Shown here piece by piece: positions 1-6,138 of a stretch of 7,048 nucleotides of DNA (position 1 is its first letter; each line of letters begins with the position of its first letter). The DNA lies in the NCBI GenBank assembly GCA_000183865.1, contig CM001047.1, positions 2,555,793-2,562,840 on the forward strand, given 5' to 3'. Position numbers and translations under genes: made by a program. The notes beneath the pieces were generated by a model that worked only from the letters and a program-made list of their open reading frames with translations, did no database searches and had not been told where the DNA came from. This DNA comes from Listeria marthii FSL S4-120 (lineage in GTDB: Bacteria; Bacillota; Bacilli; Lactobacillales; Listeriaceae).

Positions 1-23
1 AGCTGGTGCTCTGAAACGACATA

Positions 24-416
24 TTAACGTTTTGAGAACTGAGGTGCACGACGCGCGCCTTTAAGTCCTGGTTTTTTACGTTCTTTCATACGTGAATCAC
101 GAGTAAGTAGACCAGCGGATTTAAGTGCTGGGCGGTACTCAGGAGCCACTTGTAATAGTGCACGAGCTACACCATGACGGATAGCACCGGCTTGACCAGT
201 GTAACCACCACCGCGAACGTTTACTAGTACATCATAGTTACCTAAAGTTTCTGTAGCTACTAAAGGTTGTTTGATAACTTCACGAAGAGCTGCAAATGGG
301 ATGTAATCTTCCCAGTCTCTATTGTTAATAACGATTTTGCCGTCGCCGGGTACTAAACGTACGCGAGCTACAGAGCTTTTACGACGACCAGTTCCGTAAT
401 ATTGTACTTGAGCCAC
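24..416 (-). CDS. rpsI: 30S ribosomal protein S9
   Basis: This encodes ribosomal protein S9 (130 aa), a component of the small-subunit head whose C-terminal tail reaches toward the P-site tRNA. The S9 signature is visible at residues 69-88 ([14 protein letters not shown] followed by VARALL). The basic tail at 111-130 ends in the characteristic SKR. The N-terminal [13 protein letters not shown] stretch is also typical. The length is standard for the family. The start codon is GTG (414-416), supported by a perfect AGGAGG eight bases upstream. The gene follows rplM by 21 bases with no promoter or terminator between them, so the two form the usual L13-S9 operon. The stop TAA lies at 24-26. Any operon terminator would be in or beyond the first 23 bases, which are too few to judge. 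Confidence 0.98.
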   Translation of the reverse strand: MAQVQYYGTGRRKSSVARVRLVPGDGKIVINNRDWEDYIPFAALREVIKQPLVATETLGNYDVLVNVRGGGYTGQAGAIRHGVARALLQVAPEYRPALKSAGLLTRDSRMKERKKPGLKGARRAPQFSKR

Positions 417-424
417 TTAGTATT

Positions 425-430
425 CCTCCT
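425..430 (-). promoter_or_regulatory. Ribosome binding site of rpsI (fixes a GTG start)
   Basis: The minus strand reads AGGAGG, then eight bases, then GTG at 416-414. No in-frame ATG lies near this site, and the N-terminus from the GTG matches full-length S9. The GTG is therefore the start. Confidence 0.9.
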
Positions 431-437
431 TTATTAA

Positions 438-875
438 TTAACCGCGTAATTCGTATACTTCTGGTTGTTGAGCTGCATGTTCGTGCTCAGATCCACCGTA
501 TACGTGTAATTTTTTGAATAATTGACGTCCAAGAGAATTTTTTGGAAGCATACCTTTGATAGATAGTTCTAATAATCTCTCAGGATTGTTCGTACGCATT
601 TCGCCTGCAGTACGAGATTTCAAACCGCCTGGATATTGAGAGTGACGGTAGTAAATTTTGTCAGTAGCTTTTTTACCAGTAAGACCAATCTTACCAGCGT
701 TGATGATGATTACAAAGTCTCCAGTGTCGATATGTGGAGTAAATTGTGGTTTGTTTTTTCCGCGAAGAATTGAAGCAACTTCACTGGATAAACGTCCTAA
801 AGAAACACCAGTAGCGTCGATAACGTACCATTTACGTTCTACTTCGCCGGGTTTCGCCATATAAGTTGTACGCAT
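438..875 (-). CDS. rplM: 50S ribosomal protein L13
   Basis: This encodes ribosomal protein L13 (145 aa), an early-assembling large-subunit protein. Family features are ERKWYVIDA (13-21), [15 protein letters not shown] (26-40), [15 protein letters not shown] (46-60) and the signature [17 protein letters not shown] (107-123), followed by [10 protein letters not shown]. The length and the C-terminal YELRG match Bacillus L13. The ATG at 873-875 has AGGAGG (883-888) seven bases upstream. Met6 (858-860) is an alternative, but Bacillales L13 proteins usually carry the MRTT N-terminus, so the first ATG is preferred. This is the first gene of the rplM-rpsI unit. Its own promoter and a structured leader lie immediately upstream, which suggests autogenous control by L13. 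Confidence 0.98.
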   Translation of the reverse strand: MRTTYMAKPGEVERKWYVIDATGVSLGRLSSEVASILRGKNKPQFTPHIDTGDFVIIINAGKIGLTGKKATDKIYYRHSQYPGGLKSRTAGEMRTNNPERLLELSIKGMLPKNSLGRQLFKKLHVYGGSEHEHAAQQPEVYELRG

Positions 876-880
876 GAATT

Positions 881-1007
881 ACCCTCCTAAATAAATTGAA
901 ACAAATTAGCTCCCGAAAACTGTTCCTAATTCCCGAAATGCTATTCTATATTTTTATTGTTTAAACACAACAACCTTCCGGGGCTCATTGTGGGGCAAAC
1001 AATACCA
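881..1007 (-). promoter_or_regulatory. Structured 5' leader of rplM-rpsI (L13 leader type)
   Basis: From the predicted transcript start near 1007, the minus strand forms a long hairpin. The outer 8-bp stem pairs TATTGTTT (1004-997) with AAACAATA (962-955). After an internal loop, CACAAT (992-987) pairs with GTTGTG (971-966). After one bulged G, AGCC (985-982) pairs with GGTT (975-972) around the loop CCGGAA. Further down, AATTAG (931-926) can pair with CTAATT (909-904), and TTTCGGGA occurs twice, 20 bases apart (938-931 and 918-911). The leader ends with the rplM site AGGAGG (883-888). Firmicutes L13 mRNAs are known to carry a conserved structured leader (Rfam L13_leader), thought to bind L13. 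Position and shape fit that class. The assignment is from structure and context, not a covariance search. Confidence 0.8.
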
Positions 1008-1013
1008 TAGTCC

Positions 1014-1042
1014 ATAATACAGTTTTTAGCGCGAAAAGTCAA
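1014..1042 (-). promoter_or_regulatory. Sigma-A promoter of rplM-rpsI
   Basis: On the minus strand, -35 TTGACT (1042-1037) and -10 TATTAT (1019-1014) are separated by exactly 17 bases. Both hexamers match the consensus at five of six positions. The predicted start near 1007 puts the leader hairpin at the very 5' end of the transcript, leaving an untranslated region of about 130 bases. Confidence 0.85.
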
Positions 1043-1069
1043 TGCGTTATCTAAAAAAACATCCAAATT

Positions 1070-1816
1070 TTATTCGTAGTCAACTCGCCATAAATACAAT
1101 CCTTGTGGTGGCGCAGTTTTACTAATTAATTTTTGACGATCACGTGCTAATAAAGCTTCGGTTATCTCTTCCGGAGAAATCCGACCTTGACCCGCATCAA
1201 GCAAAGTTCCCGTCAAAATTCGCACCATATTGTACAAGAAACCATTTCCTTGAAAAGCAATCACTAACGTCTCGTCATCTTCCTCATAAAAATCAATGCT
1301 ATAAAGCGTCCGTACTTTGGAATCCCGCTCCGTCCTCGCTGAACAGAAACTAGTGAAATCATGCTCGCCAATTAAACGTTCACTCGCTAATTTCATTTTT
1401 GCAAGATTAAGCTCATAAGGATAATGAAGCGCAAAGTTCCGACTAAAAGGATCAAAAACCTTCGTCCGTTTTACAACATAACGATATTCTTTTCCAACAG
1501 TGCCAAATCTAGCGTGGAAATCGTCTGCTACTTCTTCCACCCTTAAAAAACTAATATCAAACGGCGTCATGACTTGCAACGCTTTCTGAAATTTTTCCGC
1601 TGTAATATCCAGTTCAGAATCAAAATGAATTACTTGACCTTTTGCGTGAACGCCGGTATCGGTTCTGCCTGAAGCTGTAATCCGAACGCTTTTGCCTTTG
1701 TGCATTTTTTTCAGCGCTTTTTCAATTTCCGCTTGGACCGTCCGCGTATTCGGCTGCACTTGATAACCGTAAAACCCGCTGCCATCATAAGAAATTATCG
1801 CTTTATATCTTGTCAT
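1070..1816 (-). CDS. truA: tRNA pseudouridine(38-40) synthase TruA
   Basis: TruA converts uridines 38, 39 and 40 of the tRNA anticodon arm to pseudouridine in the cytoplasm. At 248 aa it has the normal family length. The N-terminal [19 protein letters not shown] (10-28) and the catalytic motif RTDTGVHA (51-58), with nucleophile Asp53, are intact. DDFHARF (98-104) and KEYRY (109-113), with the conserved base-stacking tyrosine, follow. GEHDFTSF (150-157), [17 protein letters not shown] (190-206) and APPQGLYL (235-242) complete the fold. The ATG at 1814-1816 lies five bases past the ecfT stop. GGAG (1829-1826), inside the end of ecfT, sits nine bases before it, so translation is probably coupled to ecfT. 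No terminator hairpin is seen between truA and the rplM promoter. Confidence 0.97.
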   Translation of the reverse strand: MTRYKAIISYDGSGFYGYQVQPNTRTVQAEIEKALKKMHKGKSVRITASGRTDTGVHAKGQVIHFDSELDITAEKFQKALQVMTPFDISFLRVEEVADDFHARFGTVGKEYRYVVKRTKVFDPFSRNFALHYPYELNLAKMKLASERLIGEHDFTSFCSARTERDSKVRTLYSIDFYEEDDETLVIAFQGNGFLYNMVRILTGTLLDAGQGRISPEEITEALLARDRQKLISKTAPPQGLYLWRVDYE

Positions 1817-1821
1817 TCATT

Positions 1822-2619
1822 TCAACTCCGCAACCAAAATAATAATCCACTTAACACTACCAACGAAATCAGTAGCAACGTATCGGCAAATCGCCAACGC
1901 AGTAAACGAAATCTCGTTCTTCCTTTACCACCGCGATAACCACGAGCTTCCATCGCAATCGCCAAATCTTCCGCACGCTTAAACGCACTAATAAAAAGTG
2001 GCACGAGTAGCGGAATAATCGCTTTAATCCGGTCACTCCATTTCCCACTCGTAAATTCAACCCCACGAGCTTTTTGTGCTTTTAAAATTTTCTCCGTTTC
2101 ATCCATCAATGTTGGGATAAATCGGAGCGAAATACTAAGCATTAAAGCAAGTTCATGTACTGGTAAATGCACTAATCGAAACGGCGCTAAAATTTTCTCC
2201 AGTCCGTCTGTTAGTTCAATCGGGCTTGTCGTTAATGTTAAAAGCGTCGTCATAAAAATAATAAGAACGAAACGACAGAACATCATCGCCCCATTTGCCA
2301 GCCCGAGCGTTGTTATTTGTAAAAGTCCTAAATCAACTAAAACCGTCCCGCCTTTTGTAAAAAAGACTTGCAGTAATAGCGTAATTAAAATAAGCCAGAA
2401 AATCGGCTGTAACCCTTTAATAAAAAATAAAAATGGCACTTTCGAAGTTAGGACTAAATACAAAACATAAGCAAACATCAGCGCGTACGTTAGCCAATTA
2501 TTCGCCAAAAAGACAATCGCGATAAACGCCATAACAGCGGTGATTTTTGCGCGTGGGTCAATTCGATGTAGCCAAGAGTTTCCCGGAATATAACGTCCGA
2601 GAATCATTTTATCCATCAT
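1822..2619 (-). CDS. ecfT: ECF transporter transmembrane coupling protein EcfT
   Basis: EcfT is the membrane scaffold of the energy-coupling-factor module. It links the two ATPases to interchangeable substrate-binding S components such as those for riboflavin or other vitamins. At 265 aa the length equals that of the Bacillus homologue. Hydrophobic segments are seen around residues 26-60, 62-88, 108-130 and 245-262. A cytoplasmic coupling region carries the two diagnostic Ala-Arg-Gly motifs at 184-186 (KARGVEF) and 225-227 (MEARGY), whose arginines contact the ATPases. LPVHELALMLSISLRFIPTL (152-171) is strongly family-like. The ATG at 2617-2619 starts two bases after the ecfA2 stop. The nearby site is only a weak AAGGG-like run, which again suggests translational coupling. 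No S-component gene is present, as expected for the shared group II module. Confidence 0.96.
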   Translation of the reverse strand: MMDKMILGRYIPGNSWLHRIDPRAKITAVMAFIAIVFLANNWLTYALMFAYVLYLVLTSKVPFLFFIKGLQPIFWLILITLLLQVFFTKGGTVLVDLGLLQITTLGLANGAMMFCRFVLIIFMTTLLTLTTSPIELTDGLEKILAPFRLVHLPVHELALMLSISLRFIPTLMDETEKILKAQKARGVEFTSGKWSDRIKAIIPLLVPLFISAFKRAEDLAIAMEARGYRGGKGRTRFRLLRWRFADTLLLISLVVLSGLLFWLRS

Positions 2620-2621
2620 AA

Positions 2622-3488
2622 TTATGCCCCGCCCTTCGCTAAGTAAGGCGCCATTTCAGTTGTTAATTCGTCAATAGTTAAACATGTCTTTGTTAATTTC
2701 ACATCAAACTTGCGCTCAAAAAACCCTTGGAATCGCACCACATCCGGCACAGATAAACCAAGATCAACCAGTTCACCTGGCTTCGCGAAAATTTCACGCG
2801 GCGTGCCAATTTGCAGAACTGTCCCAGCTTTCATTAAGACAATTTTTTCAGCGTAGCGCGCAGCATCTTCCATACTATGTGTTACAAGGACTGTCGTAAG
2901 CCCTTTTTCTTTATGAAGGTTATAGAACATTTCCATGATTTCCTCGCGGCCATGAGGGTCTAGCCCCGCTGTCGGCTCATCTAGAACAAGCACTTCCGGA
3001 TCCATCGCCAAAACCCCAGCAATCGCTACTCGGCGCATTTGCCCACCAGAAAGTTCAAACGGCGAACGCGACAAAATTTCTTCTGTTAGCCCTACTTCAT
3101 AAATCACTTTTCTAGCCCGAAGTTTCGCATCTTCCTCGGAAACGCCAAAATTCATCGGCCCAAAGCAAATATCCTTCTCGACCGTTTCTTCAAAAAGTTG
3201 TGCTTCTGGAAATTGGAAAACAATCCCGACTTTTTTACGTAAATCGCGCAGTTTCTTTTGCTTCACTCCAGCAACGATTTCGCGATCGCCAACCGTGATT
3301 TTACCTTCTGTCGGCATTAAAAGAGCATTCAGGTGTTGCAGCAAAGTCGATTTCCCAGAGCCAGTATGACCAATAATTGCAGAATAGCTACCAGAATCAA
3401 AAGAAACATTTACATCAAGTAATGCTCGCTTTTCAAAAGGGCTATTTTTCTGATAACAATAACCTAGTTGTTCGAGTTTAATTTCCAT
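2622..3488 (-). CDS. ecfA2: ECF transporter ATP-binding protein EcfA2
   Basis: This is the second ATPase of the ECF module (older name cbiO), which pairs with EcfA1 as a heterodimer under EcfT. All ABC motifs are intact in its 288 aa: Walker [10 protein letters not shown] (40-48), Q-loop FQFPEAQLF with Gln92, signature LSGGQ (146-150), Walker B VLVLDE (166-171) with catalytic Glu171, D-loop AGLD (174-177) and switch His204. The C-terminal portion (about 225-288) is the ECF-specific extension. Compared with EcfA1, the [12 protein letters not shown]-loop region and the [10 protein letters not shown]-loop region mark it as the A2 type. The ATG (3486-3488) lies inside ecfA1, overlapping its end by 25 bases. 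The best ribosome site, AAGGAG (3510-3505), is an unusually distant 16 bases away, so reinitiation or coupling after ecfA1 is likely. Confidence 0.95.
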   Translation of the reverse strand: MEIKLEQLGYCYQKNSPFEKRALLDVNVSFDSGSYSAIIGHTGSGKSTLLQHLNALLMPTEGKITVGDREIVAGVKQKKLRDLRKKVGIVFQFPEAQLFEETVEKDICFGPMNFGVSEEDAKLRARKVIYEVGLTEEILSRSPFELSGGQMRRVAIAGVLAMDPEVLVLDEPTAGLDPHGREEIMEMFYNLHKEKGLTTVLVTHSMEDAARYAEKIVLMKAGTVLQIGTPREIFAKPGELVDLGLSVPDVVRFQGFFERKFDVKLTKTCLTIDELTTEMAPYLAKGGA

Positions 3489-4303
3489 AATTGATCTAGT
3501 AATGCTCCTTCCGATAGCACGGTGCTTCCAGTTTCAAAGCCGCCTGCAACTAATTTTTCTTGTAATTCAATAATAAATGGAACCCCTAGGCCAATTTCTC
3601 GCATTGCGTCTGCTTGCTGGAAAATTTCTTTCGGCGTACCTTCACTATGAATCTCACCTTTATTCATCACAATTACCCGATCCGCAAAAAGGACTTCATC
3701 CAAATCATGCGTAATCGAAATCACCGTAATATCTTCCTGTTCGCGCATAATTCGAATCGTTTCCATTACTTCAGCGCGTCCTCTTGGGTCAAGCATCGAA
3801 GTCGCCTCATCCAAAATAATCACATCCGGCTGTAACGCCAAAACGCCTGCAATCGCGACACGTTGCTTTTGCCCTCCAGAAAGTCTCGCCGGTTCATGTA
3901 GCGCGTAGCTTTGCATACCAACTTCATTCAAAGCCGACTCCACTCGTTCCACCATCGTATCATGCGGAACACCGTGATTTTCAAGCCCGAATGCAACGTC
4001 ATCTTGCACAGTAGCTCCAACAAATTGGTTATCTGGATTTTGAAAAACCATCCCAACTTGTCGTCTAATTTCCCATATATTTTTTTCAGACAAAACAAAA
4101 TGCCCGATTTTAATTAAGCCATCTTCCGGAAAAAGTAAGCCGTTTAGCAATTTTGCAATAGTTGATTTTCCTGAACCATTGTGACCAACTAGCGCGACCC
4201 ATTCCCCTTTTTGAGCAGAAATCGATACATCTTTCACTGCATATTTTTCCGTATCCTCATATTTATAAAAAACGTGCTCTAATCTTACAAAACTTTCTGC
4301 CAC
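3464..4303 (-). CDS. ecfA1: ECF transporter ATP-binding protein EcfA1
   Basis: This is the first ATPase of the ECF vitamin-uptake module. It has 279 aa when started at the GTG at 4303-4301. The motifs are Walker [10 protein letters not shown] (40-48), Q-loop FQNPDNQF with Gln88, signature LSGGQ (141-145), Walker B VIILDE (161-166) with Glu166, D-loop SMLD (169-172) and switch His199. [13 protein letters not shown] is typical of the A1 subunit. The GTG is chosen because GAGGTG lies six bases upstream and the protein then begins [14 protein letters not shown], as homologues do. The frame stays open upstream to a TTG at 4366, but that TTG is the -35 element of the promoter, so the longer reading is rejected. 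The stop TAG at 3466-3464 overlaps ecfA2. The three ecf genes and truA probably form one transcript. Confidence 0.94.
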   Translation of the reverse strand: MAESFVRLEHVFYKYEDTEKYAVKDVSISAQKGEWVALVGHNGSGKSTIAKLLNGLLFPEDGLIKIGHFVLSEKNIWEIRRQVGMVFQNPDNQFVGATVQDDVAFGLENHGVPHDTMVERVESALNEVGMQSYALHEPARLSGGQKQRVAIAGVLALQPDVIILDEATSMLDPRGRAEVMETIRIMREQEDITVISITHDLDEVLFADRVIVMNKGEIHSEGTPKEIFQQADAMREIGLGVPFIIELQEKLVAGGFETGSTVLSEGALLDQLWKLNSNN

Positions 4304-4309
4304 GCTTAA

Positions 4310-4315
4310 CACCTC
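4310..4315 (-). promoter_or_regulatory. Ribosome binding site of ecfA1 (fixes a GTG start)
   Basis: GAGGTG on the minus strand, a six-base match to the anti-Shine-Dalgarno sequence, is followed by six bases and then GTG at 4303-4301. This supports the 279-residue protein over the longer open frame that begins upstream of the promoter -10. Confidence 0.85.
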
Positions 4316-4332
4316 ACTTTTTGACCATTCAT

Positions 4333-4352
4333 TGTTTATTATAGTATAAACA
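4333..4352. repeat. Inverted repeat over the ecfA1 promoter -10
   Basis: TGTTTAT (4333-4339) and ATAAACA (4346-4352) are perfect 7-bp inverted arms separated by six bases. They enclose or overlap the TATAAT of the ecfA1 promoter. The placement suits a repressor operator, but the arms are AT-rich and could arise by chance. Confidence 0.4.
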
Positions 4353-4366
4353 TCCATCCGGCGCAA
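4338..4366 (-). promoter_or_regulatory. Probable sigma-A promoter of ecfA1-ecfA2-ecfT-truA
   Basis: A perfect -10 TATAAT (4343-4338) lies 17 bases from TTGCGC (4366-4361) on the minus strand. The -35 matches the consensus only at its TTG. The predicted start near 4331 leaves a short leader of about 28 bases before the GTG of ecfA1. A 7-bp inverted repeat straddles the -10. Confidence 0.65.
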
Positions 4367-4382
4367 AATTTCCTTTTTGATT

Positions 4383-4407
4383 GTTTTGCTTTAATGCGAA
4401 AGGGAAT
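4383..4407 (+). promoter_or_regulatory. Candidate sigma-B (general stress) promoter of the MgtC-family gene
   Basis: GTTTTG (4383-4388) and GGGAAT (4402-4407) are separated by 13 bases. The sigma-B consensus in Listeria and Bacillus is approximately GTTTAA, 12-14 bases, GGGTAT (GGGWAT). The predicted start near 4414 leaves about 20 bases before the ATG. No sigma-A promoter with acceptable spacing was found: TATATT at 4407-4412 has only a TTGCTT 15 bases upstream. The call is a motif match, not a measured start. Confidence 0.6.
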
Positions 4408-4418
4408 ATATTAACGTT

Positions 4419-4423
4419 AAGGA
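4419..4423 (+). promoter_or_regulatory. Ribosome binding site of the MgtC-family gene
   Basis: AAGGA lies ten bases before the ATG at 4434 but only one base before the in-frame GTG at 4425. The ATG is therefore the likely start and the GTG is rejected. Confidence 0.7.
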
Positions 4424-4433
4424 TGTGATAACT

Positions 4434-5096
4434 ATGTTAGCAGATTTTATTTTACGACTTGTTGTTGCGGGTCTCCTTGGAGCGGTTATTGGACTCGATC
4501 GAGAAATTAGGGCGAAAGAAGCTGGATTCAGGACACATTTTCTCGTTTCTCTTGGTAGTGCGCTAATTATGATTGTCTCTCAGTACGGTTTTTCCGAAAT
4601 TGCCACCATGCAAAATGTATCGTTTGACCCTAGTCGTGTCGCAGCCCAAGTGGTAAGTGGTATCGGCTTTATTGGCGCTGGTACGATTATTATTCAAAAG
4701 AAATTTGTACGCGGGCTAACGACAGCTGCTGGACTTTGGGCTACAGCTGGTATCGGACTTGCGATTGGCGCTGGCATGTATTGGGTTGGTATCGCTGCAA
4801 CTTTATTGACGCTGATTGGCTTAGAATTTCTCAGTATCATCTTCAAATCATTCGCCTTCCATACAACCGCGATAATCTATTCCACCGACAAACAAGAAAA
4901 CCTCGTGAAAGTCACGGATCAGATTCAGCAAAACAAACAACAAATCGTTTCGTATTCTAGCGAGAAAGAACTCATCGGCGAAAGTCTTTTTATCCGTGTA
5001 AATATTGTTGTAAAAACAAAGAATAAGAATGATGAATATGAACTATTTCACTTTATCCAAACACTTCCTAATGTAACTGTGGAAAAAATGGAGTAA
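4434..5096 (+). CDS. MgtC/SapB-family inner membrane protein
   Basis: This is a 220-residue membrane protein of the MgtC/SapB/YhiD family. The N-terminal domain has about five hydrophobic segments (near 4-20, 35-50, 71-88, 96-114 and 116-138) with family signatures GLDREIRAKEAGFRTH (20-35), DPSRVAAQVVSGIGFIGAG (65-83) and GLTTAAGLWATAGIGLA (94-110). Residues from about 142 on form a soluble C-terminal domain, as in MgtC. Some members aid survival at low magnesium or inside macrophages, or modulate the F-type ATPase. Many others, and this one, have no proven role. Virulence-type function cannot be read from the sequence. It diverges from ecfA1, carries a candidate stress promoter, and is followed after 118 bases by the acetamidase-like gene with no clear terminator between them. 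Confidence 0.88.
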   Translation: MLADFILRLVVAGLLGAVIGLDREIRAKEAGFRTHFLVSLGSALIMIVSQYGFSEIATMQNVSFDPSRVAAQVVSGIGFIGAGTIIIQKKFVRGLTTAAGLWATAGIGLAIGAGMYWVGIAATLLTLIGLEFLSIIFKSFAFHTTAIIYSTDKQENLVKVTDQIQQNKQQIVSYSSEKELIGESLFIRVNIVVKTKNKNDEYELFHFIQTLPNVTVEKME

Positions 5097-5145
5097 ACAG
5101 AGCTTTTTCACTGATTTTCACCCATTTTTGTTCACAGAATATCCA

Positions 5146-5175
5146 TTTACTTCCAGCTTCTCCTTTTGCTATAAT
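5146..5175 (+). promoter_or_regulatory. Sigma-A promoter with extended -10 upstream of the acetamidase-like gene
   Basis: TATAAT (5170-5175) is preceded by TGC, an extended -10. TTTACT (5146-5151) lies 18 bases upstream as a four-of-six -35. The predicted start near 5182 gives a leader of about 33 bases. The element sits within an open frame running from 5128, which argues against using any start upstream of 5215. Confidence 0.7.
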
Positions 5176-5202
5176 TCACCCGTCAGCACAAACTGCATAG
5201 AG

Positions 5203-5209
5203 AGAAGGG
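5203..5209 (+). promoter_or_regulatory. Ribosome binding site of the acetamidase-like gene
   Basis: AGAAGGG ends five bases before the ATG at 5215-5217. The open frame reaches back to an ATG at 5128, but that ATG has no such site and lies upstream of the promoter -10. Confidence 0.75.
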
Positions 5210-5214
5210 ATGAA

Positions 5215-6105
5215 ATGAAAAACTTTGTAACCTCAGAACGTTCGATTTTCGAGATGGAGAAATCAACGGAACCTGTGATTACAGTGAAAGATGGCTCTGT
5301 AGTAAAAATAAAAACAAAAGACTACTTCAACGGCCAAATTCACAACGAGCAACTTCACTACGGGGAACTAGATTGGAAGCAATTTTCACCAACTACCGGA
5401 CCAATCTATATTGAAGAAGCTCGGCCAGGGGATTTATTAGCTATAACGATTGAAAAAATTGAACTCCTAGGGACAGAGGTCTTTTTGCTAAATGGGCCAA
5501 ATATTGGTATAACGGACGATTTATTAACAAGTAATTGTACACGACGCTACCCAGTGGAAAATAACCACATTGTTTATTCAGATGAGATTCAAATTCCAAT
5601 AAAGAAAACAATCGGTTTATTAAAAACAGAAGCACTAATCACAACTAAATCGCCTACTAAAAATGGTGGCATACTTGATTCTTCTGAAATAACCGAGGGC
5701 GCAACAATCTTTTTGCCCGTCGATAAATTCGGCGCTTCACTCCATGTTGGCAACGTTCGCGCGACAACTGGCTTTGGAAAAACGACAGCAACTAGTGCCG
5801 AGGCGCCAGCAGAAGTCACTTTACGATTACAAATCCTTAAAAACCGCACTGCGCCAACACCAACAATTATTCATAATCACCATTTAATTTGCTTAGCTTC
5901 AGATCTTACAATTGAAAAAGCTACGCAAAAAACGATGCATAATATGATAACTCTACTTACAGAATCAGACTTAATGACAACCGAAGATGCCATGTTCTTA
6001 ATTTCTCTTCAAGCCGATTTCCAAGTCTGCAAATTATGCAAGCCAAATATCACCACAAGCATCAAGTTACCTTTAGATTACTTTCCAGAAATGCCGTTTT
6101 TATAA
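5215..6105 (+). CDS. Acetamidase/formamidase-family protein, active site apparently degenerate
   Basis: This is a 296-residue protein of the FmdA/AmdA family, whose active members hydrolyse short amides such as formamide or acetamide to ammonia and the acid. Family signs are TGPIYIEEARPGDLLAI (61-77), a Gly-Gly-x-x-Asp remnant GGILD (151-155), EGATIFLPV (161-169), and the C-terminal MFLISLQADFQVCKL (260-274). In canonical members, as I recall them, the middle reads GGNMD and then a GDxHxxxGDGE stretch. Here these are GGILD and GNVRATTGFGKT (179-190), so the Asn, Asp, His and Glu thought to build the metal/active site are replaced. The frame is intact and has its own promoter and terminator, so a non-catalytic or altered role is more likely than recent decay. 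A CxxC pair (Cys272, Cys275) is also present. Function is unknown. Confidence 0.8.
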   Translation: MKNFVTSERSIFEMEKSTEPVITVKDGSVVKIKTKDYFNGQIHNEQLHYGELDWKQFSPTTGPIYIEEARPGDLLAITIEKIELLGTEVFLLNGPNIGITDDLLTSNCTRRYPVENNHIVYSDEIQIPIKKTIGLLKTEALITTKSPTKNGGILDSSEITEGATIFLPVDKFGASLHVGNVRATTGFGKTTATSAEAPAEVTLRLQILKNRTAPTPTIIHNHHLICLASDLTIEKATQKTMHNMITLLTESDLMTTEDAMFLISLQADFQVCKLCKPNITTSIKLPLDYFPEMPFL

Positions 6106-6106
6106 A

Positions 6107-6138
6107 AAAAGAAACCCCATTATTTTGGGGTTTCTTTT
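6107..6138. terminator. Bidirectional rho-independent terminator
   Basis: AAAAGAAACCCCA (6107-6119) pairs perfectly with TGGGGTTTCTTTT (6126-6138) around a six-base loop, giving a 13-bp stem. T-rich runs follow on both strands (TTTCTTTTAT on plus, TTTCTTTTTTTAT on minus). It starts one base after the acetamidase-like stop codon and overlaps the stop codon of the convergent winged-helix gene, so it serves both. Confidence 0.92.

Noticed and set aside
1..23. Possible start of a terminator hairpin after rpsI (GAGC and CTC-like bases)
   Set aside because: Only 23 bases are visible and no complete stem or T run can be seen, so no feature is supported.
658..864. Plus-strand open frame of 68 codons opposite rplM
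   Set aside because: It lies wholly within a highly conserved ribosomal protein gene, has no ribosome site and resembles no protein family. The same applies to the other plus-strand frames opposite truA, ecfA2 and ecfA1 (1144-1353, 1700-1939, 2684-2899, 3614-3835, 3911-4117, 4162-4344).
4301..4366. A 21-residue N-terminal extension of ecfA1 from a TTG start
   Set aside because: The TTG is part of the -35 region, the extension crosses TATAAT, and the GTG at 4303 has a proper GAGGTG site and matches homologues.
4304..4433. Magnesium-responsive riboswitch or MgtC-type regulated leader before the MgtC-like gene
   Set aside because: The predicted leader is only about 20 bases and has no room for an aptamer.
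4736..4960. Alternative-frame ORF inside the MgtC-like gene
   Set aside because: It overlaps the conserved membrane domain of the real gene, and its translation is Trp- and Arg-rich without any family likeness.
5128..5214. A 29-residue N-terminal extension of the acetamidase-like protein
   Set aside because: It contains the extended -10 promoter and lacks a ribosome site. The ATG at 5215 has AGAAGGG at correct spacing.
5441..5849. Two minus-strand open frames within the acetamidase-like gene
   Set aside because: They are shadows of the plus-strand gene without ribosome sites or recognisable protein features.
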